64,000 nt of DNA. It comes from Heloderma charlesbogerti. Taxonomy: Eukaryota > Chordata > Lepidosauria > Squamata > Helodermatidae. Position numbers and translations under genes: made by a program. A model generated the notes under the pieces. The model ran no database searches. It worked only from the letters and a program-made list of their open reading frames with translations, and was not told the DNA's origin. Numbering within the stretch: position 1 is the first letter of the stretch; every line of letters begins with the position of its first letter. The DNA lies in the NCBI GenBank assembly GCA_026122225.1, contig JANEZZ010002064.1, positions 124,001-188,000 of the forward strand, written 5' to 3'. Below, one piece after another: positions 31,906-44,469 of this stretch.

Positions 31906-33600
31906 TATTCCGTACCTGTGTTTTCACAGAACTCCTATATAGATAGAACTCTCACCTTAGGCAAGCCACTATATGGCAGTCAGGCTTCCCGCCCCAAATC
32001 TGTAATATGGAAGTAATAATACAGGGTTATTATAAGGATCACTGAAAAATATATGTGAAGCACTCTGAACAGAAAAAGCACTACATAATTAAGAAGGAAT
32101 ACACACACGCACACACACACACACTCACACGTTATGCTCAAGAGCCATTCTAGACATATTGCAAAATGAGGTATAACATAAGCTTATAGAATCTACAGCC
32201 ACAAGATATGGAAGAAGACTTTATCAATAATTATCAGTCATGAAACCTCCATGTTTAGAGCAGTACCGTAATCATTCCTCTAACATCAAACTCAAGTAGC
32301 TGTTTGGAAACAAAACAGGACAGCCCAAAAATAAGGTAGATTTTTTTCTACATACTCAGGGGACTCCATAGATATGCAGAAGTATATTTGTTTGTAAAAT
32401 AGAAGAAAAAGAACAATTGTGGAAAACCCCAAATGATAAGACGAGGACAATCTCAGTGACTTCCAGGAACTATGGAATGTTGAGGGTGTCAGTTGGAAAA
32501 AAGGAAAGGGAGAGCATGTGCCTGCTTGAGGCTGTAACAACTTATAGTAACATGGAGCAGGAGATTAGGTTTGGATGGATGCATTCCATGGGCTCAGCCA
32601 CCCCCCTCCATCTTTGAACTATTTCAAGAGGCTTCAGAAGGAAAGAAAGGAAAAAGGATTACCTTTCCCATTTCCCACTCTCCAGAAACCTAGACATATA
32701 CACACAGTATCTATATAAGTCTTATGCAGGTGTTAGTCATGCAGTTGGTCAATGTAAGTACAAAGAGGCTGTGGGACCATACATTTAGCTGTACCCCTGA
32801 GGTCGTGTGGCTCCTCCTGGCCCCCCAAGTGTGGAGGGATAACTTCTGTTGGGGGGGGCTTTTTCCATCTCTGTAGGCTCCCCACTGCTGAAGTTATTCT
32901 TCAACACCTTTATCCCTCGATGCATGAGGCGCTGGAAGGACCTATGAGGCCTCAAAGATGGGGTTCAATGTGTGGCCCCACATCTGCTTTGTATTCACTT
33001 TGATCATGCAACTAATGGCTGCAGCCTGCCTGGGAAACCCACGTGTGCCACCTTGAGTTATGTGTTGGAAGAAAGGCAGGATATAAATCAATTGAAGTCC
33101 TAAATCTAAGCCCTTTAGCACTTCATAACACAGTGAGGAAAGGTTTCAGGAGAGTGGGAAAGAAAAATGTTTCTCATGAAGCCTCCCCTCTCCACCCTCC
33201 CACCCCCAGTGAGCCCCTGAATAATGCTCTTTTTCTGCTGTGGCTAGAGCCTTGGACAGGAGCCTTCATGTTGGCACTAGAGATTTTTTTGCCAGCCTCC
33301 ACTTGTCCTATACCATTAGTGAACTTGATGGTCCCATGCCAATCAGCAGGGTGGTGAAACAGAGCCACCTACAGACAAGGTAGAACTTTCTGCATGGTTG
33401 GAGGACTGCTCAAGAATGCAGAAAATATTACTTTTACTTCATAAAAAAAAAAGGAGGTGGGGGACAGAAAATACTTCTTCAAAAGAGTCACATATGAGCT
33501 AAGCTGTTCCATACAAACAGAACATGACCGTGATTACGCAGGTGCAGGAACTAGAATCTGGGAGACAGTTGGCTATGGTTCACTGTGGCCATGGGCATCT
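31906..33600. other. Intergenic sequence downstream of ASIP
   Basis: No gene recognised apart from the (AC)n run at 32101-32130. A short retroposon-tail-like stretch (CACCTTGAGTTATGTGTTGG, AAGGCAGGATATAAATCA) is at about 33048-33090. Confidence 0.4.
32101..32130 (+). repeat. (AC)n microsatellite
   Basis: Nearly pure AC dinucleotide run with single G and T interruptions. Confidence 0.85.
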
Positions 33601-33616
33601 CTATACCAGCCTAAAA

Positions 33617-33663
33617 TCCTGCATTTAAAACAGGTCTTTCGGCTTCCGTTTTAAATGCAGGAT
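33617..33663. repeat. Perfect 16-bp inverted repeat
   Basis: ATCCTGCATTTAAAAC (33617-33632) and GTTTTAAATGCAGGAT (33648-33663) with a 15-bp loop. May be one end of a DNA element that reaches the repeat at 33885-33972. Confidence 0.85.
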
Positions 33664-33884
33664 CACAACTGACTCCCTTTACATGCACTTCCTTTCCCCA
33701 CTCCCTTTCTCCCCATATGTGAGTCTTCCATTCTCTTTCATTGGTCTCGCTCCTCTTCTTGCCGCTTTTCCTCTTTTCACGGAGGAAACTCAAGCAGAAC
33801 ACAAGCGGGTAATTCGATGGTTCATTATCTGCGATCTATTTAAAAACAGAACAAAGGGCATTTAGTGCAGGAGATGCCCTGGAG

Positions 33885-33972
33885 GGTCACGGCATCATGT
33901 AAAGAGCCTGCAAACTTCTGTGAAGGAGCAATCTCAGTCGCAGGATAAAAGCTCCATGTGAAGGAGCCCCAC
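33885..33972 (-). repeat. Short repeat related to 18335-18420 and 20664-20760
   Basis: Reverse complement contains CACATGGAGCTTTTATCCTG, GACTGAGATTGCTCCTTCAC and GCAGGCTCTTTACATGATG. Confidence 0.5.
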
Positions 33973-34566
33973 GGGTCTGAAAAACTGCAGCTGTCCAAAA
34001 TTGTTATAGACCTGTGGGAGAAAGGAGTATAACAGGCTGAACCATAGACAAATTTCTGAGACTGAGGAACAAAACAGCAGCAAAGTAATATAACAAGCAG
34101 TAACCCATAGAGAAATATGGAAAACCATGTAATCAGTGGAAGGGTGGGGGAATCCAAAAAAAGTAAATATATATAGATTGTCCAACAGAGAAAAGTATCG
34201 ATAATATAGAAGTATAGTGAAGGGAAGCAGAAGGAAGCACTGTAGAAATACACCATTAAAAAAGTGAAAAATCTATGAGCCGTCCAGGAAAGCATAAGCA
34301 ACATTGTTCTTATAACAAGAAAGTGGAAAATTAAGCAAAAGCAGTAATAAGGAAAAGTATTTAAAGTTTACTTCAAGTTAAGACATCAATGCTTTAATAA
34401 ATAAATAGCCCAATGCAGAATGACAAAGATGGGGGGGGGATTAAACGGGGGGTGGGGAAGGGAACATTTCTAGAAGGAAAAAAAGTCATACAGAACATAA
34501 AGATTAGAAAAAACTCTATGGAAAGTTCATACAACAGGCTAAAGATAACTGGGGAAAATAAGATTG

Positions 34567-34799
34567 CTTAGTGTTGTGCTGGGCGTCGGGAGATCCGGGT
34601 TCTAGTCCCCACTCAGCCATGGAAGCTCACTGGGTGACTTTGGGCCAGTCACAGACTCTCAGCCCAACCCACCTCATAGGGTTGTTGTTGTGAGGATAAC
34701 ATGGAGGAGGAGGAGGGGGGCTATGTACGCCGCCTTGGGTTCCTTAAGGAGGAAAAAAGGCGGGATATAAATGTAATAAATAAATTTAATAAATTAATA
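34567..34799 (+). mobile_element. MIR-like (CORE-type) SINE, tRNA-derived
   Basis: Has a B-box-like GGGTTCTAGTCCCC at 34598-34611, then GGTGACTTTGGGCCAGTCAC and CCTCATAGGGTTGTTGTTGT, both hallmark phrases of MIR/CORE-SINEs. The tail CGCCGCCTTGGGTTCCTTAA ... GGCGGGATATAAATGTAATA ends in AATAAA-rich repeats. Such SINEs are transcribed by RNA polymerase III and moved by L2-type LINEs. The A-box end is degraded. Confidence 0.8.
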
Positions 34800-34942
34800 A
34801 ATTTAAAAAAGCAAGTATGAGACTGCCAAAAAGTGAAGAGAAAATGTTCATGGCATATATATATGTAAAAGAAATTAGATTTATTACAGAAGAAAAAAGA
34901 CTGTAGAAAACTGTAGTGTACTAGAAATGCATAGTTTATTAG

Positions 34943-36158
34943 CAGGGCCAACCCAAGACATTTTGCTGCCTGAGGGCAGGACAGCAAATGGCACTCCCCA
35001 CAAGACAAGGTGCATAGTACCCAAGGCCAGTCAAGTTATTTGGGCACATGAGGCAGAAAATCCCACAAAAAGCTCTTCTCCGTGGCAGTAAAAACTATGA
35101 ATTGGATTCAGATTATCCATTCCTTGAACGGAAGGGCTTCTTCTATTCATGGAAGACACCAGGATCTAGTGGAGGCTGCCCACTGAAGGAAGTGGATGGG
35201 GAGGCAATATTCACCAATTTTCCCTCCCCCCTGCAGCCGCCTGTGTCACCTGTCATGCTGGTCCAAAGATTCCCCAGCCCTCCAGAGCAGCTTTACAGGA
35301 GACACTGGGGCTGCAGGGAGATAGGCGGAATTGTGAACCTTGCCTCTCTGCCCCCTTCCTCAAGCATGAGCAGAACTCTGCTAAGCACTACTCTGGATCC
35401 AACGCACAAATAAAGAATTATTTGTTGCCCTTTCATGACACTCAAAATCAGCTACCTGAGGCAGCTGTGTCACTCTGACTAATGGTAGGGCTGTCCTCAT
35501 TTGAGGCACAGCAAAAGCCCTATTCAGGGATTCTGAACTTGAACAGGCTAAACAGGTGAGAAGGAGTGCTCCAACCCCACCCCTCTCCTTTGTTTCATGT
35601 GTTGCCCTCAACTTGTGGAGGGTGACTGTCTGAAGCCTGAATCCCTGGAGGGTCTCCATGTGAGCAAGAATGCTGGAAAATCCATTTTTCTGGTTTGCAT
35701 AGAGAGCCTCCACAAATAGAGGAGGCTTTCATCTTCAGACAGTCACCCTCTATGATTTGATTATGACGAACATGACAAAGGAGAAGGGTGGGACTGGAGC
35801 GCTTCTCACATGTTTGCCCTATTCAGGTTCAGAACACCTGAATAGGGCTAAGGCAGCCTTCTATACTACCTGTATGACTTTGCAACAAAGAATACAGAAC
35901 ACAAGTAATAGAAAAGGTTGCTTTGATTTATGACAAAGAGTCTTCACCAAAATGCATTGGGTCTACACATTGCCAGTATGCTGTAGAAGTCTCCCTTTTC
36001 TTTCTCATTGGTGCCTTCTCCTCCTCAAATTTTTATTGAAAGTGTTTATTGAGAGTATTGGCGGCATGAGTGTTGACTAGCTTCAGGTACCATGCCTCTT
36101 GACTGGGGTGGGGACATTTGCTGCTCTACCTCCGGTAGCAAAAAGTCTCAGGCCAGCC
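34943..36158. repeat. Possible long hAT-type element (CAGGGCC termini) enclosing a foldback
   Basis: CAGGGCCAACCCAAGACATT and TTTGCTGCCTGAGGGC at 34943 match the left end of the hAT insertion at 57138. TCAGGCCAGCCCT at about 36146-36158 is a plausible opposite end. No duplication of 8 bp was found, so the pairing is uncertain. Confidence 0.35.
35516..35849. repeat. Foldback repeat, arms of about 120 bp
   Basis: Left arm 35516-35635 (CCCTATTCAGGGATTCTGAA ... GAGGGTGACTGTCTGAAG) and right arm 35733-35849 (CTTCAGACAGTCACCCTC ... CACCTGAATAGGGCT) are reverse complements with a modest number of mismatches. The loop is about 97 bp. Confidence 0.82.
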
Positions 36159-36542
36159 CTACTAGATCAGATTCATTTTTGTTCCAATCCAGCAGGGCTC
36201 TTCCTAGATTCTTATGAGGCAGTAGACGAAGATGGTAGCATTCTGAACTGTATCACTTCAGTTTGCTGTGGGAGGTCATATTTTGAATGCTTCCTCTTTA
36301 AAAAAAAAAAAAAGTTTTTTATTACAAAAAGCAGACACTGATCTACAGAAAAATATCCCCAAATACCATCTTTAGAACCAATCAAAACATCACAAAATAG
36401 TGAGAACACTTTTAAGTTACGTAGTTAGCCAGCATGGAAGAGATTTTTCATAGCGTAGTGACAATCCAAAATTCTACCACCTCATTCTGTCTAATGTGTA
36501 GAATGTCTACATCCAGTTGGAATGTGCACAGGTGCCCTTCAA

Positions 36543-36567
36543 CCCACCCCACCCCACCCCACCCCAC
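36543..36567 (+). repeat. (CCACC)n pentanucleotide repeat
   Basis: Five near-perfect CCACC units. Confidence 0.8.
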
Positions 36568-37558
36568 GGCATATGGGAACTGCTTTTCTGTAATGTGTTT
36601 CCATGGCTGTGTGGAAGCACATTAGTTAGGACTTGGCTTTCTGAGGCCTGCTGGGAATAACTTGCAAACCTGAGCTTCCTTAGAGAGAAATGTCCTCACA
36701 CTTTGAGAACAAAGTGAACAAAGACGCCCTTTAAATGCACTCTGTGAAGTGGGCCTGGAAACATTGGTTTTTGCACCTTTGCTCTTTATTTCCCCTCCCA
36801 AAGAAAGGGCAGCATTCAAGAGAAAGGCCAGATGTTAACAAGGAGTGAATGGCAGGTCTCTCAGTTCAACCTTCTATGAAGTTAGGAGAAAGAAAATCCA
36901 AGAGAGAGTCTAAGCAGTGACAGACAAAACCCCAACGCACGTTCCTCTCCCTTAACATGTATGAGTTGCCATACATCTTTCAAGGTTGGATTCTGTTAGA
37001 ATGCTCATAACTCTTACTTTTAATCAGGACTACAGGGTTGAGGATCTGTAATTAATTTGCTTAGGAAGAAAGAGATGAGAAGGAATTGTCCATGCCATAA
37101 AGAAGGTTAGGTTCAGCCAATGCAATTCAGATATGAGGGTTGAAGCAGTTAGGTTATTTCCAAATTTGCAATAATATTCTCCAAAAATAGAATTTCAATT
37201 CTTAATGCAGACTGTTCACCCTGTTGGCTGTAATATAAATGTGCTGACAGAGCAAAAATGAACCAACTTGGCCCCAACCCAATGAGCCTGATTATTTGCA
37301 GGCATACGAAGGGGGGATTTTATTTAATTCTGCAAAACAGCGGCAATCTGTTTTTTAAAATTGACTGGAGCTTAAAAACAGCAAAACCTTGTAACAAAGT
37401 TTGTTCAGCAAACATCTTAAAAACCCAGCTGTGAGGGCTCATCTGCCAGTTGCACTTCTTGGAAAAAGTAATAAGATTATCACACTAAAATGAAGGAAAT
37501 TGGACAGTTGTATAGAGATGATTAGGAAAGACAAGAAGAAACATGGGAATCTTTAGGT
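36568..37558. other. Unassigned intergenic sequence
   Basis: No gene, RNA or recognised repeat. Confidence 0.4.
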
Positions 37559-37845
37559 CAGGGTTGCACAATGTGCAGTCTTAGGACCACATGTGAGCCC
37601 TCTGTCTAATTTTTAAAGACCCTCTGCAAGTAATCAGTTCGGACCTCTGGCAAGATGCCTCTCCCCTGGGTGACTGCTAGGTGTGGAGGAAGAGGGAGGG
37701 AGAGAGAAAGAGAGAGAAGAGGATGAAAGAGAAGTGGCTCCACTAACCTTAGATCTGGCCCCACCCATCACTGGCTTCAACCCAGCCCACTGCAGGCATG
37801 CACCCCTCCCCTTGAGGGAATGTGGCCCTTGACAAGAAAAAAAAA
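37559..37845 (+). repeat. hAT-like MITE, opposite orientation to 25405-25660
   Basis: Starts CAGGGTTGCACAATGTGCAG, carries AATCAGTTCGGACCTCTGGC and a GA-rich centre. The A15 run at 37840 may be secondary. Confidence 0.45.
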
Positions 37846-38524
37846 AAAAAAGATTCCATCCCCCTCCTTTAGATGAAGAAGTAGACAAATGATAGTGATG
37901 AACACTGAAAAGAAGAAATACTGTGTTAGAACAAAAGTCATTCGACTATGGGCACCAGCCAGTCAAAAGCAAGATCTTTAAAGTACCACCAGTTTCAATG
38001 GAGATATTTAAGAACCTAGTTCTCTCTCCTGTTGAAATCAATGGGACTTAAATATCTTTAACATGTCATAAGACTGCTGAATGCTACAATAAAAATGAAA
38101 TCAATGTACTACCCTGATTGTAGAGTCTTGACATTCCATCTTAAGGGAGAACATCTTAAGGGTCCTCAAACTCACGTTGGTCTCATAAAGCAAATAAAAG
38201 GGCTAGGGCACTTGCAGGAAATAATCAGCAAGTGAAAGAGGCTGCTCACACCTTTCCCCACTAGCCAATTTCCTCCTGCAAATGCCTTTCCCAGCTGTTT
38301 TTAATTGTTTCTTTCCCCAGCTGGGCTCCAAAATGGGAAGTAAGCCCAACTGAAGGGGAAATGGCCAGGAGGGCCATTTGTAGGGGAGATGATGGATTTG
38401 TAGGAGAGAACAGGTGGGTATGAGAAGTTTTAAACCCACCCCGTTGATTCGCCCTGGCCAATATCCCCTTTTCATGTGCATTCAGATTACTGCAATAAAT
38501 ACAGACTTCAAAATTCAAAATACA

Positions 38525-38561
38525 GATGTTGGAAAAATCCATCATGGATTTTTCCAACATC
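38525..38561. repeat. Perfect 37-bp palindrome with one central base
   Basis: GATGTTGGAAAAATCCAT, a central C, then ATGGATTTTTCCAACATC, the exact reverse complement. Confidence 0.9.
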
Positions 38562-39942
38562 CCTCCATGGTGCACAGGAAGGGGGTTTAACCCTTTCACC
38601 TGCACCATGCTCCCAACAAAAATCCCCCCCAAACCTGCAGTTAACCCCAGAGGGAAGCTCACATGGAATGTTTCAGAGGGCCAATTTCATTGGAACCAAA
38701 GTGGTGATAAGGAACATCACCAAAGTTGATGACAAAAGTTGATTTCAAAGTTGATTTCAAAGTGGTGAAAAACAAAACTTCCCAGCCTGCCATGACCCCA
38801 GTTCTGCTCTCCCTCCCAGTACTGGCCATTTTAATTTTTTTAAAGCTGTACACATTCATTGTTTTCACCCAAATGACCTCACATCTTGTTTGGCTCTTTT
38901 TTAATTAATTTGTTACAACACTGGAATAAATCAAGGAGTAATTATGCCTCTTTTTCCATTCACCCATATGGTTTTCTGTTGCTACTGCTATTTTACAGTT
39001 ATTTAGATACAACAGCATGCAAGATGTTGTCTCAGTAGGATACATTTTTGTTATGTTTTCTGTTGAACATTATCATGGCAATTAATAGCACAAAAGATAA
39101 TATACAGTCAGCACCGTGAAACCATCTTATACCTTATTTAACTTCTCAGCAATGGCTCATATTGCGTGATCATTTACAGAGTGTGGAAACCAATAAAGCA
39201 TTTATCCAAAAAGAATGCTTCTTGTGTTTAAAAGGATATTGAACTGGGAAGGCATGCCTGTCACTTTCCACGATGGTAGAGAAAGTTCGTAAATTGAAGT
39301 ACACAGCCACTGAAGAACATCTGCGGAAAATAGATAGATTCTGATGAAAGGGATTTTGGCAGGGATTCTCAGTTAGCACAAGTCATGGCCAGTTTGTTAA
39401 TGTTGTGATGTACTCAGGGTGTTGACTTTGGCAGTAGAAAGGTGCTGGATCCTAATTCTATTGGATTAATCTGACACAGAGCACTCTGTGAAGATAGGTC
39501 CATCTCCATTTTTCAGTTCATGAAAGACACATGAAAAGGAGTAATAAAATGAGAAAGTGTTGTGATGACTTTTAGGGTGCTTCCAGACAGATGGATCCTA
39601 TCCAATCAAAATACATTATGCAGCTATTCTGTCTTTCCCTCTCTAATGAGTTGTCAGTGGTAAAAGTAGAAGTCAAAGATAGAAGAAGTGCTGGGGAAAT
39701 GCAGGAGAGTTACGACTGGATGATGATGTCTGGACTCACAGTAAAATTCCATGAATGGGGCAAGGCAAACATACAATAAAAGCCTCATCTTGAAGCAATC
39801 TCGGTCTGATTGAAAATCCCGTAAGATCCCCATTCCCCTATTAAAGAGGCATGGAACTTAAGGTTTTCAAAGTTAAAAACCACCCTAGTAACCAAGAAAG
39901 CAAAGAGTAGGAATAAATGGTGAATGCTCCCAATGGAGGGAT
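38562..39942. other. Unassigned intergenic sequence
   Basis: No gene recognised. Contains GTTGATTTCAAA twice in tandem at about 38738-38761. Confidence 0.4.
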
Positions 39943-41073
39943 ATGAACAGTGGGGTCCCACAGGGATCTGTATTGGGACCGATGCTTTTCAACTTGTTCA
40001 TAAATGATCTGGAACTAGGAGTAAGCAGGGAAGTGGCCAAGTTTGCTGATGACGCCAAACTATTTAGGGTGGTGTGTGTTTTTTTAAAGAAAGGAATTGT
40101 AAGGAGCTCCAAAAGGCTCTCTCCAAACAGGGAGAATGGGCATCCAAATGACAAATATGGTTCAATGTATGCAAATCTAAAGTGATGAATGTTGAGGCAA
40201 AAAATCCCAACTTCAAATATAACCTGATGGGATCTGAGCTAGTGGAGATCAACCAAGAAAGAGAACCTGTGGTTATGGTGGACAGTTCGATGAAAATGTC
40301 AACCCAGTGTGTGGCCGCTCTAAAAAAGGCAAACTCCATGTTCGACATAATTAGAAAAGGAATTGATAATAAAACTGCCGATATATTACTGCCTTTATAC
40401 AAAACTTTGGTGCAACCACACTTAGAATAATGTGTACAGTTCTGGTCACCACACCTAAAAAAAGATGCTATAGAGCTGGAAAAAGTGCAGAAAAGGGCAA
40501 CTAAAATGATCAAGGGACCGGAGCATTTCCCCTATGAGGGAAGGTTACAACAGGTGGGATTGTTTAGCTTGGAAAAAAGGAGGGTAAGGGGCAACATAAT
40601 AGATGTCTACAAAATTATGCATGGTGTGGAGAATGTGGATAGGGAGACCTTTTTCTCCCTTTCTCATAATAGTAGAACCTGGGGTCATTCCATGAAGCTG
40701 GTTGGTGGGAGATTCAGGCAGATAAAAGCAAGTAATTCTTCACACCATGCATAATTAAATTATGGAATTCACTACCCCAAGATGTAGTGATGGCCACCAA
40801 TTTGGATGGCTTTAAAAGGAGGTTACACAAATTCCTGGAGAAGTCTATCCATGGCTACTAGTCCTGATGGCTTTGTGCTAGCTCCAGCATCAGAGGTGGT
40901 ATGCCTATGTACAACAGTTGCTGGGGAACATGGGTGGGAGGGTGCTGTTGCACTTGTGTTCTGCTTGTGGATTCCCATTCAACAGCTGGTTGGCCACTGT
41001 GTGAACAGAATACTGGACTAGATGGACCCTTGGTCTGGTCCAGCATGGCTCTTCCTATGTTCAGATGTTCTTA
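39943..41073 (+). mobile_element. CR1-superfamily LINE, 5'-truncated
   Basis: Same subfamily as 11371-12494. GVPQGSVLGPMLFNLFINDL and KFADDAKLFRVV open it; LPLYKTLVQPHLE, RATKMIKGPEHFPYEG and VRGNIIDVYKIMHGVENVDR follow. The 3' end TCTGGTCCAGCATGGCTCTT runs to TTCTTA at 41073. Frameshifts throughout. Confidence 0.87.
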
Positions 41074-41083
41074 AGTACTACAA

Positions 41084-41204
41084 CAGCCTTCGCCAACCTG
41101 GTGCACTCCAGATGTGTTGGACTACAACTCCCAGTATCCATCAGCCATGCTACCGGGTGGGGTTACTGAAACATATCTGGAGGGCACCCGGTTGGAAAAG
41201 GCTG
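41084..41204. repeat. Palindromic CAGCCTT...AAGGCTG repeat, copy 1
   Basis: CAGATGTGTTGGACTACAAC on the left pairs with the reverse complement of CATATCTGGAGGGCACC on the right. Other copies: 58557-58699, 63219-63357, 63571-63708. Likely a non-autonomous foldback DNA element common in squamates. Confidence 0.7.
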
Positions 41205-41741
41205 TTCTATAAGCTATTAAGAATGTAGAGTCACTGAGGCAACACTATGGTCTAATAACTGATATGAATGCAAATAACTAAGCCTTCTAAATACTAGACC
41301 ACACACCAACACATTGTGAAAGAGTACACACTAATATGTTGCATATTAATCTGTAAAAGGGGGGAAACATTTATATCTATTACCCTTCTAGGTCTTGACA
41401 AAAATGTGCCTATTTTTGCATGAAAATGTCCCATGTTGAAAGGCCGTATGTAGCTTGTGTGACCCATACCATATCCTGTGTCCTGGCCAAGGGTGCTTCC
41501 AGATGAGGCTATTATAGTGCAATCTCTCTACCCCAAACATGGAATTGTATATGGGTTCCAGATGACGATGTCTTCAATTGATAGCCCTCCTGTGCTTTCC
41601 CACCACTGCTTTTGTCTTTTCTCTTACCACAGAAAATCTGTTGAGGAAAAGATGGAAAAGCTGCACAATGCCTGTTGATTGGTAGCACCTCAAGCCCTCT
41701 GTCTGGAAGCACCTCAAGTTTGTCTATATAGTGTTATAATT

Positions 41742-41961
41742 CAGTAGAGGCTGATGGCTCCAATTTCGGTGGGGCTGTGAATCCATTCTGGGTTTCAGTC
41801 AGAACTAGCCAGAACTCTGAAGGAGCTATTCAAGATGCTGAACCTATGTTGGGGCTAGGACTCAGCACCTTGGATAGCTACTTCAGAGTTCTGGCTGGTT
41901 CTGACCGAAACCCAGAATGGATTTACAGGCCCACCAAAATCAGAGCCACCAGCTCCCACTG
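41742..41961. mobile_element. Foldback hAT element, 220 bp, with near-perfect 8-bp target duplication
   Basis: Almost the whole element is an inverted repeat: CAGTAGAGGCTGATGGCTCC on the left against AGAGCCACCAGCTCCCACTG on the right. The match continues through AATCCATTCTGGGTTTC and CAGAACTCTGAAG on both arms. Flanks TTATAATT (41734-41741) and ATATAATT (41962-41969) differ by one base. Confidence 0.85.
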
Positions 41962-41969
41962 ATATAATT

Positions 41970-43689
41970 TCAGATACTGTAGGAATGGGTGTAGCACAGA
42001 CCCATTTCAAAATGTTTATTTACTGGAAGCATTTATTCACCGCCACCACCCCAACTAGGGCCACAAATCTTTCCAATTCAACCCAAACCAAAGAAACAGA
42101 AAGTGTGTATTCACATATAACAAGAAGCTTCTTTTGATCTTGAAATATCCTTTGATCTTGGAAGAAAACTGGCCAATTCCCCAATCATCCTGCAGATGGA
42201 AACCATTTATAAAATGTGGAAGGTCCTTGGGAAGGAAAAGGCAGCCTCAATAAGATTAATCTTCTCACCTAGTTCTCATTACCACAGTAGCCAGGTGCCA
42301 AGTGTTACCACAAGAAGTTAAAATGGCAGTCTCTCTCATTGCATCACCCCTTTCCCCAACATCGGTTAGTTTCTAGAAATTGTGTTTCTCTAGTGACTGA
42401 TTTGGATGGCTATTTACCAATTAACTGAGAATAAGGGCATAGATACAAAAATATTTTTTGTGGTGGTAGAATCTACAGTGCAGACTCACGACACATATAG
42501 ATGAGATACACTCAGATTGATTGTATTAGAACAAAAGTCATGGATCCAGGTATCACATATACAACCTCCTCCGAAACCTTGATGCACGTTGTATTTTATT
42601 ACAGTCATCACTGGTTCAGTCACAGATTAACTAGATGTGATATCTCCATCTGTCATAGATAAGAATTACCCTTGAATAAACAGAACAACATGGAATCATA
42701 GCATTCAAATCTGGATTTCTTTCCAGTTTATTTTTGTTTGTTTTTTAAATGTAACTGTGTAATAGTTACTCATTTGTTGCAAGAGATGAGAAATCCTATG
42801 GCTGTGCTTCTGTAGTAGGGATACTGCATTCTCCCAACACTCAGTAGGGAAATGCATCACCCCAAAAGTAACCAGAGGCAGAACCTGTTGGAAGTGTGGG
42901 TGAAACTCAGCCAGCTTCAAAAAGAAAAGAAAAAGGCCGATGTGTCTGCATGGAAAGGAAATACATAGAGTATCTCCAAGCTTCCTAGACTGTCCTCTGG
43001 TCTGTGCTGACCTTCCTTCTAATGCTAGACTGATACTCTTAGGTATCAGAGCTACTGACCTACTTCCTCCTTCTTTATGCTCTTGCCTCTTGCTTATCCC
43101 ATGACTGCCAGGCTTACTTAGGAGCCTCTACTGATAGACATTATCAAAAGCTTGTTGGAAGCCGATGTATATAATGTCAACTGGACTACGCCCGTCTACA
43201 AGGTTACTGATATGCTCAAAATACAAAACAGGTTGGTGAGGCAGGATGTTCCTTTACAGAAGCCATGCTGATTCATGCTCAGCAAGCCTTATTCTTCTAT
43301 GTGTTTAACAATTATAGCTTAAATCATGCTTTCTAATGATTTACCTGGGACAGGAATTAGAGTGTCAAATCCATAATTTCTCAGATTCTACCATAATCCC
43401 TTTTTTAACTATTGGTATCATAGTGCCTACCTCCCAATCCTCTGCTGAGGAGATTGATTTTAATGAAGTTGCATATTTTTGTGAAATTGCTGAAGGACTG
43501 GCAAATCAATACTGTTTGGCCTTAGTGACTTGCTAATTTGTAATTTGTCAATGAGCTCTGAAACCTCTTTTTTTGGTCACCTCTGTTTATCATAGCTACT
43601 CAGATGAACTTCTCCCGAACCATGCAGATGCAGATATCTTTCCAATATCCCCCACAGTGAAGGCCAATTAAAATAATTCATTTAGCCCC
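41970..43689. other. Unassigned intergenic sequence
   Basis: About 1.7 kb. Bases 43130-43560 have a weak LINE-like look (AGCCTATTTCAAAAGC-type phrases such as TCAAAAGCTTGTTGGAAGCC and GATTGATTTTAATGAAGTTG) but no readable frame. Confidence 0.35.
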
Positions 43690-43930
43690 TCTGCATTGTC
43701 TCTGGGCAAAATTCAATGTCCTGCAAGCAGACGTCCACTAATGCAATGGTACTTCCCTTCCCCTCATCCCCCTGTAGCCCCCACTTACTCCCAAATCTGC
43801 TCCAGACAGTCCCCCGACCCTCCAGAGCAGATTTCAGACATGTGCCCAGAACTACAAGGGAGAGAGGGATTGAATTCTGCCAACAGTGTGCATTTTGTTG
43901 GCAAGACAGACACAGTTGGATACAACCCCA
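43690..43930 (+). repeat. Short interspersed repeat, copy B
   Basis: Matches the reverse complement of 10040-10235 in order (AAATTCAATGTCCTGCAAGC, CTCCAGACAGTCCCCCGACC, CAGTTGGATACAACCCC). Confidence 0.55.
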
Positions 43931-44469
43931 TCATCCTTCAGCACTTGTTTCTTAATCTGCAATCCTATATACACTTACCAGGGGGTGTTTCCACCAGTGA
44001 TTTACTCCAAGCCGGCTGTGCGTTGAGGTTGTTAGGGATAGATGACGTCGTGGCCATCCAGCAGCCACCCCGGAGCTTATCAGGGGAAAAACAGATTTCC
44101 TGAGACTGCTTAAAGTCCGATTCTTTTCCTTAAGTCGGGTTCTCCCCGGTATGGTTGTTGTATGCCCCAAGCCCCGCATTTAGCTCAGGTATGCTAGCCC
44201 TGCCCAGGGGTGTGCCTGTCACTGTGACCCCAGTCAAGGGGTGTTTCCTCCCATTGTGCTGAATGAGGCTCGCCCTCTGAATGATCACAGAAATTACAAA
44301 GATCCCCCTGAACTGACATGGCACATTTTAAAGCCCAATTCTTGAAGTGCGATTAAGTGTGAACTGGAGCCTCTGATTCATTGCTTTGGGAACTGCTTCA
44401 CAGCTTCCTTATAGAGATCCTGTGCATTAAAATGGGGGCTGGCATTTCTGTCTCTTTCCCACAACAAAC

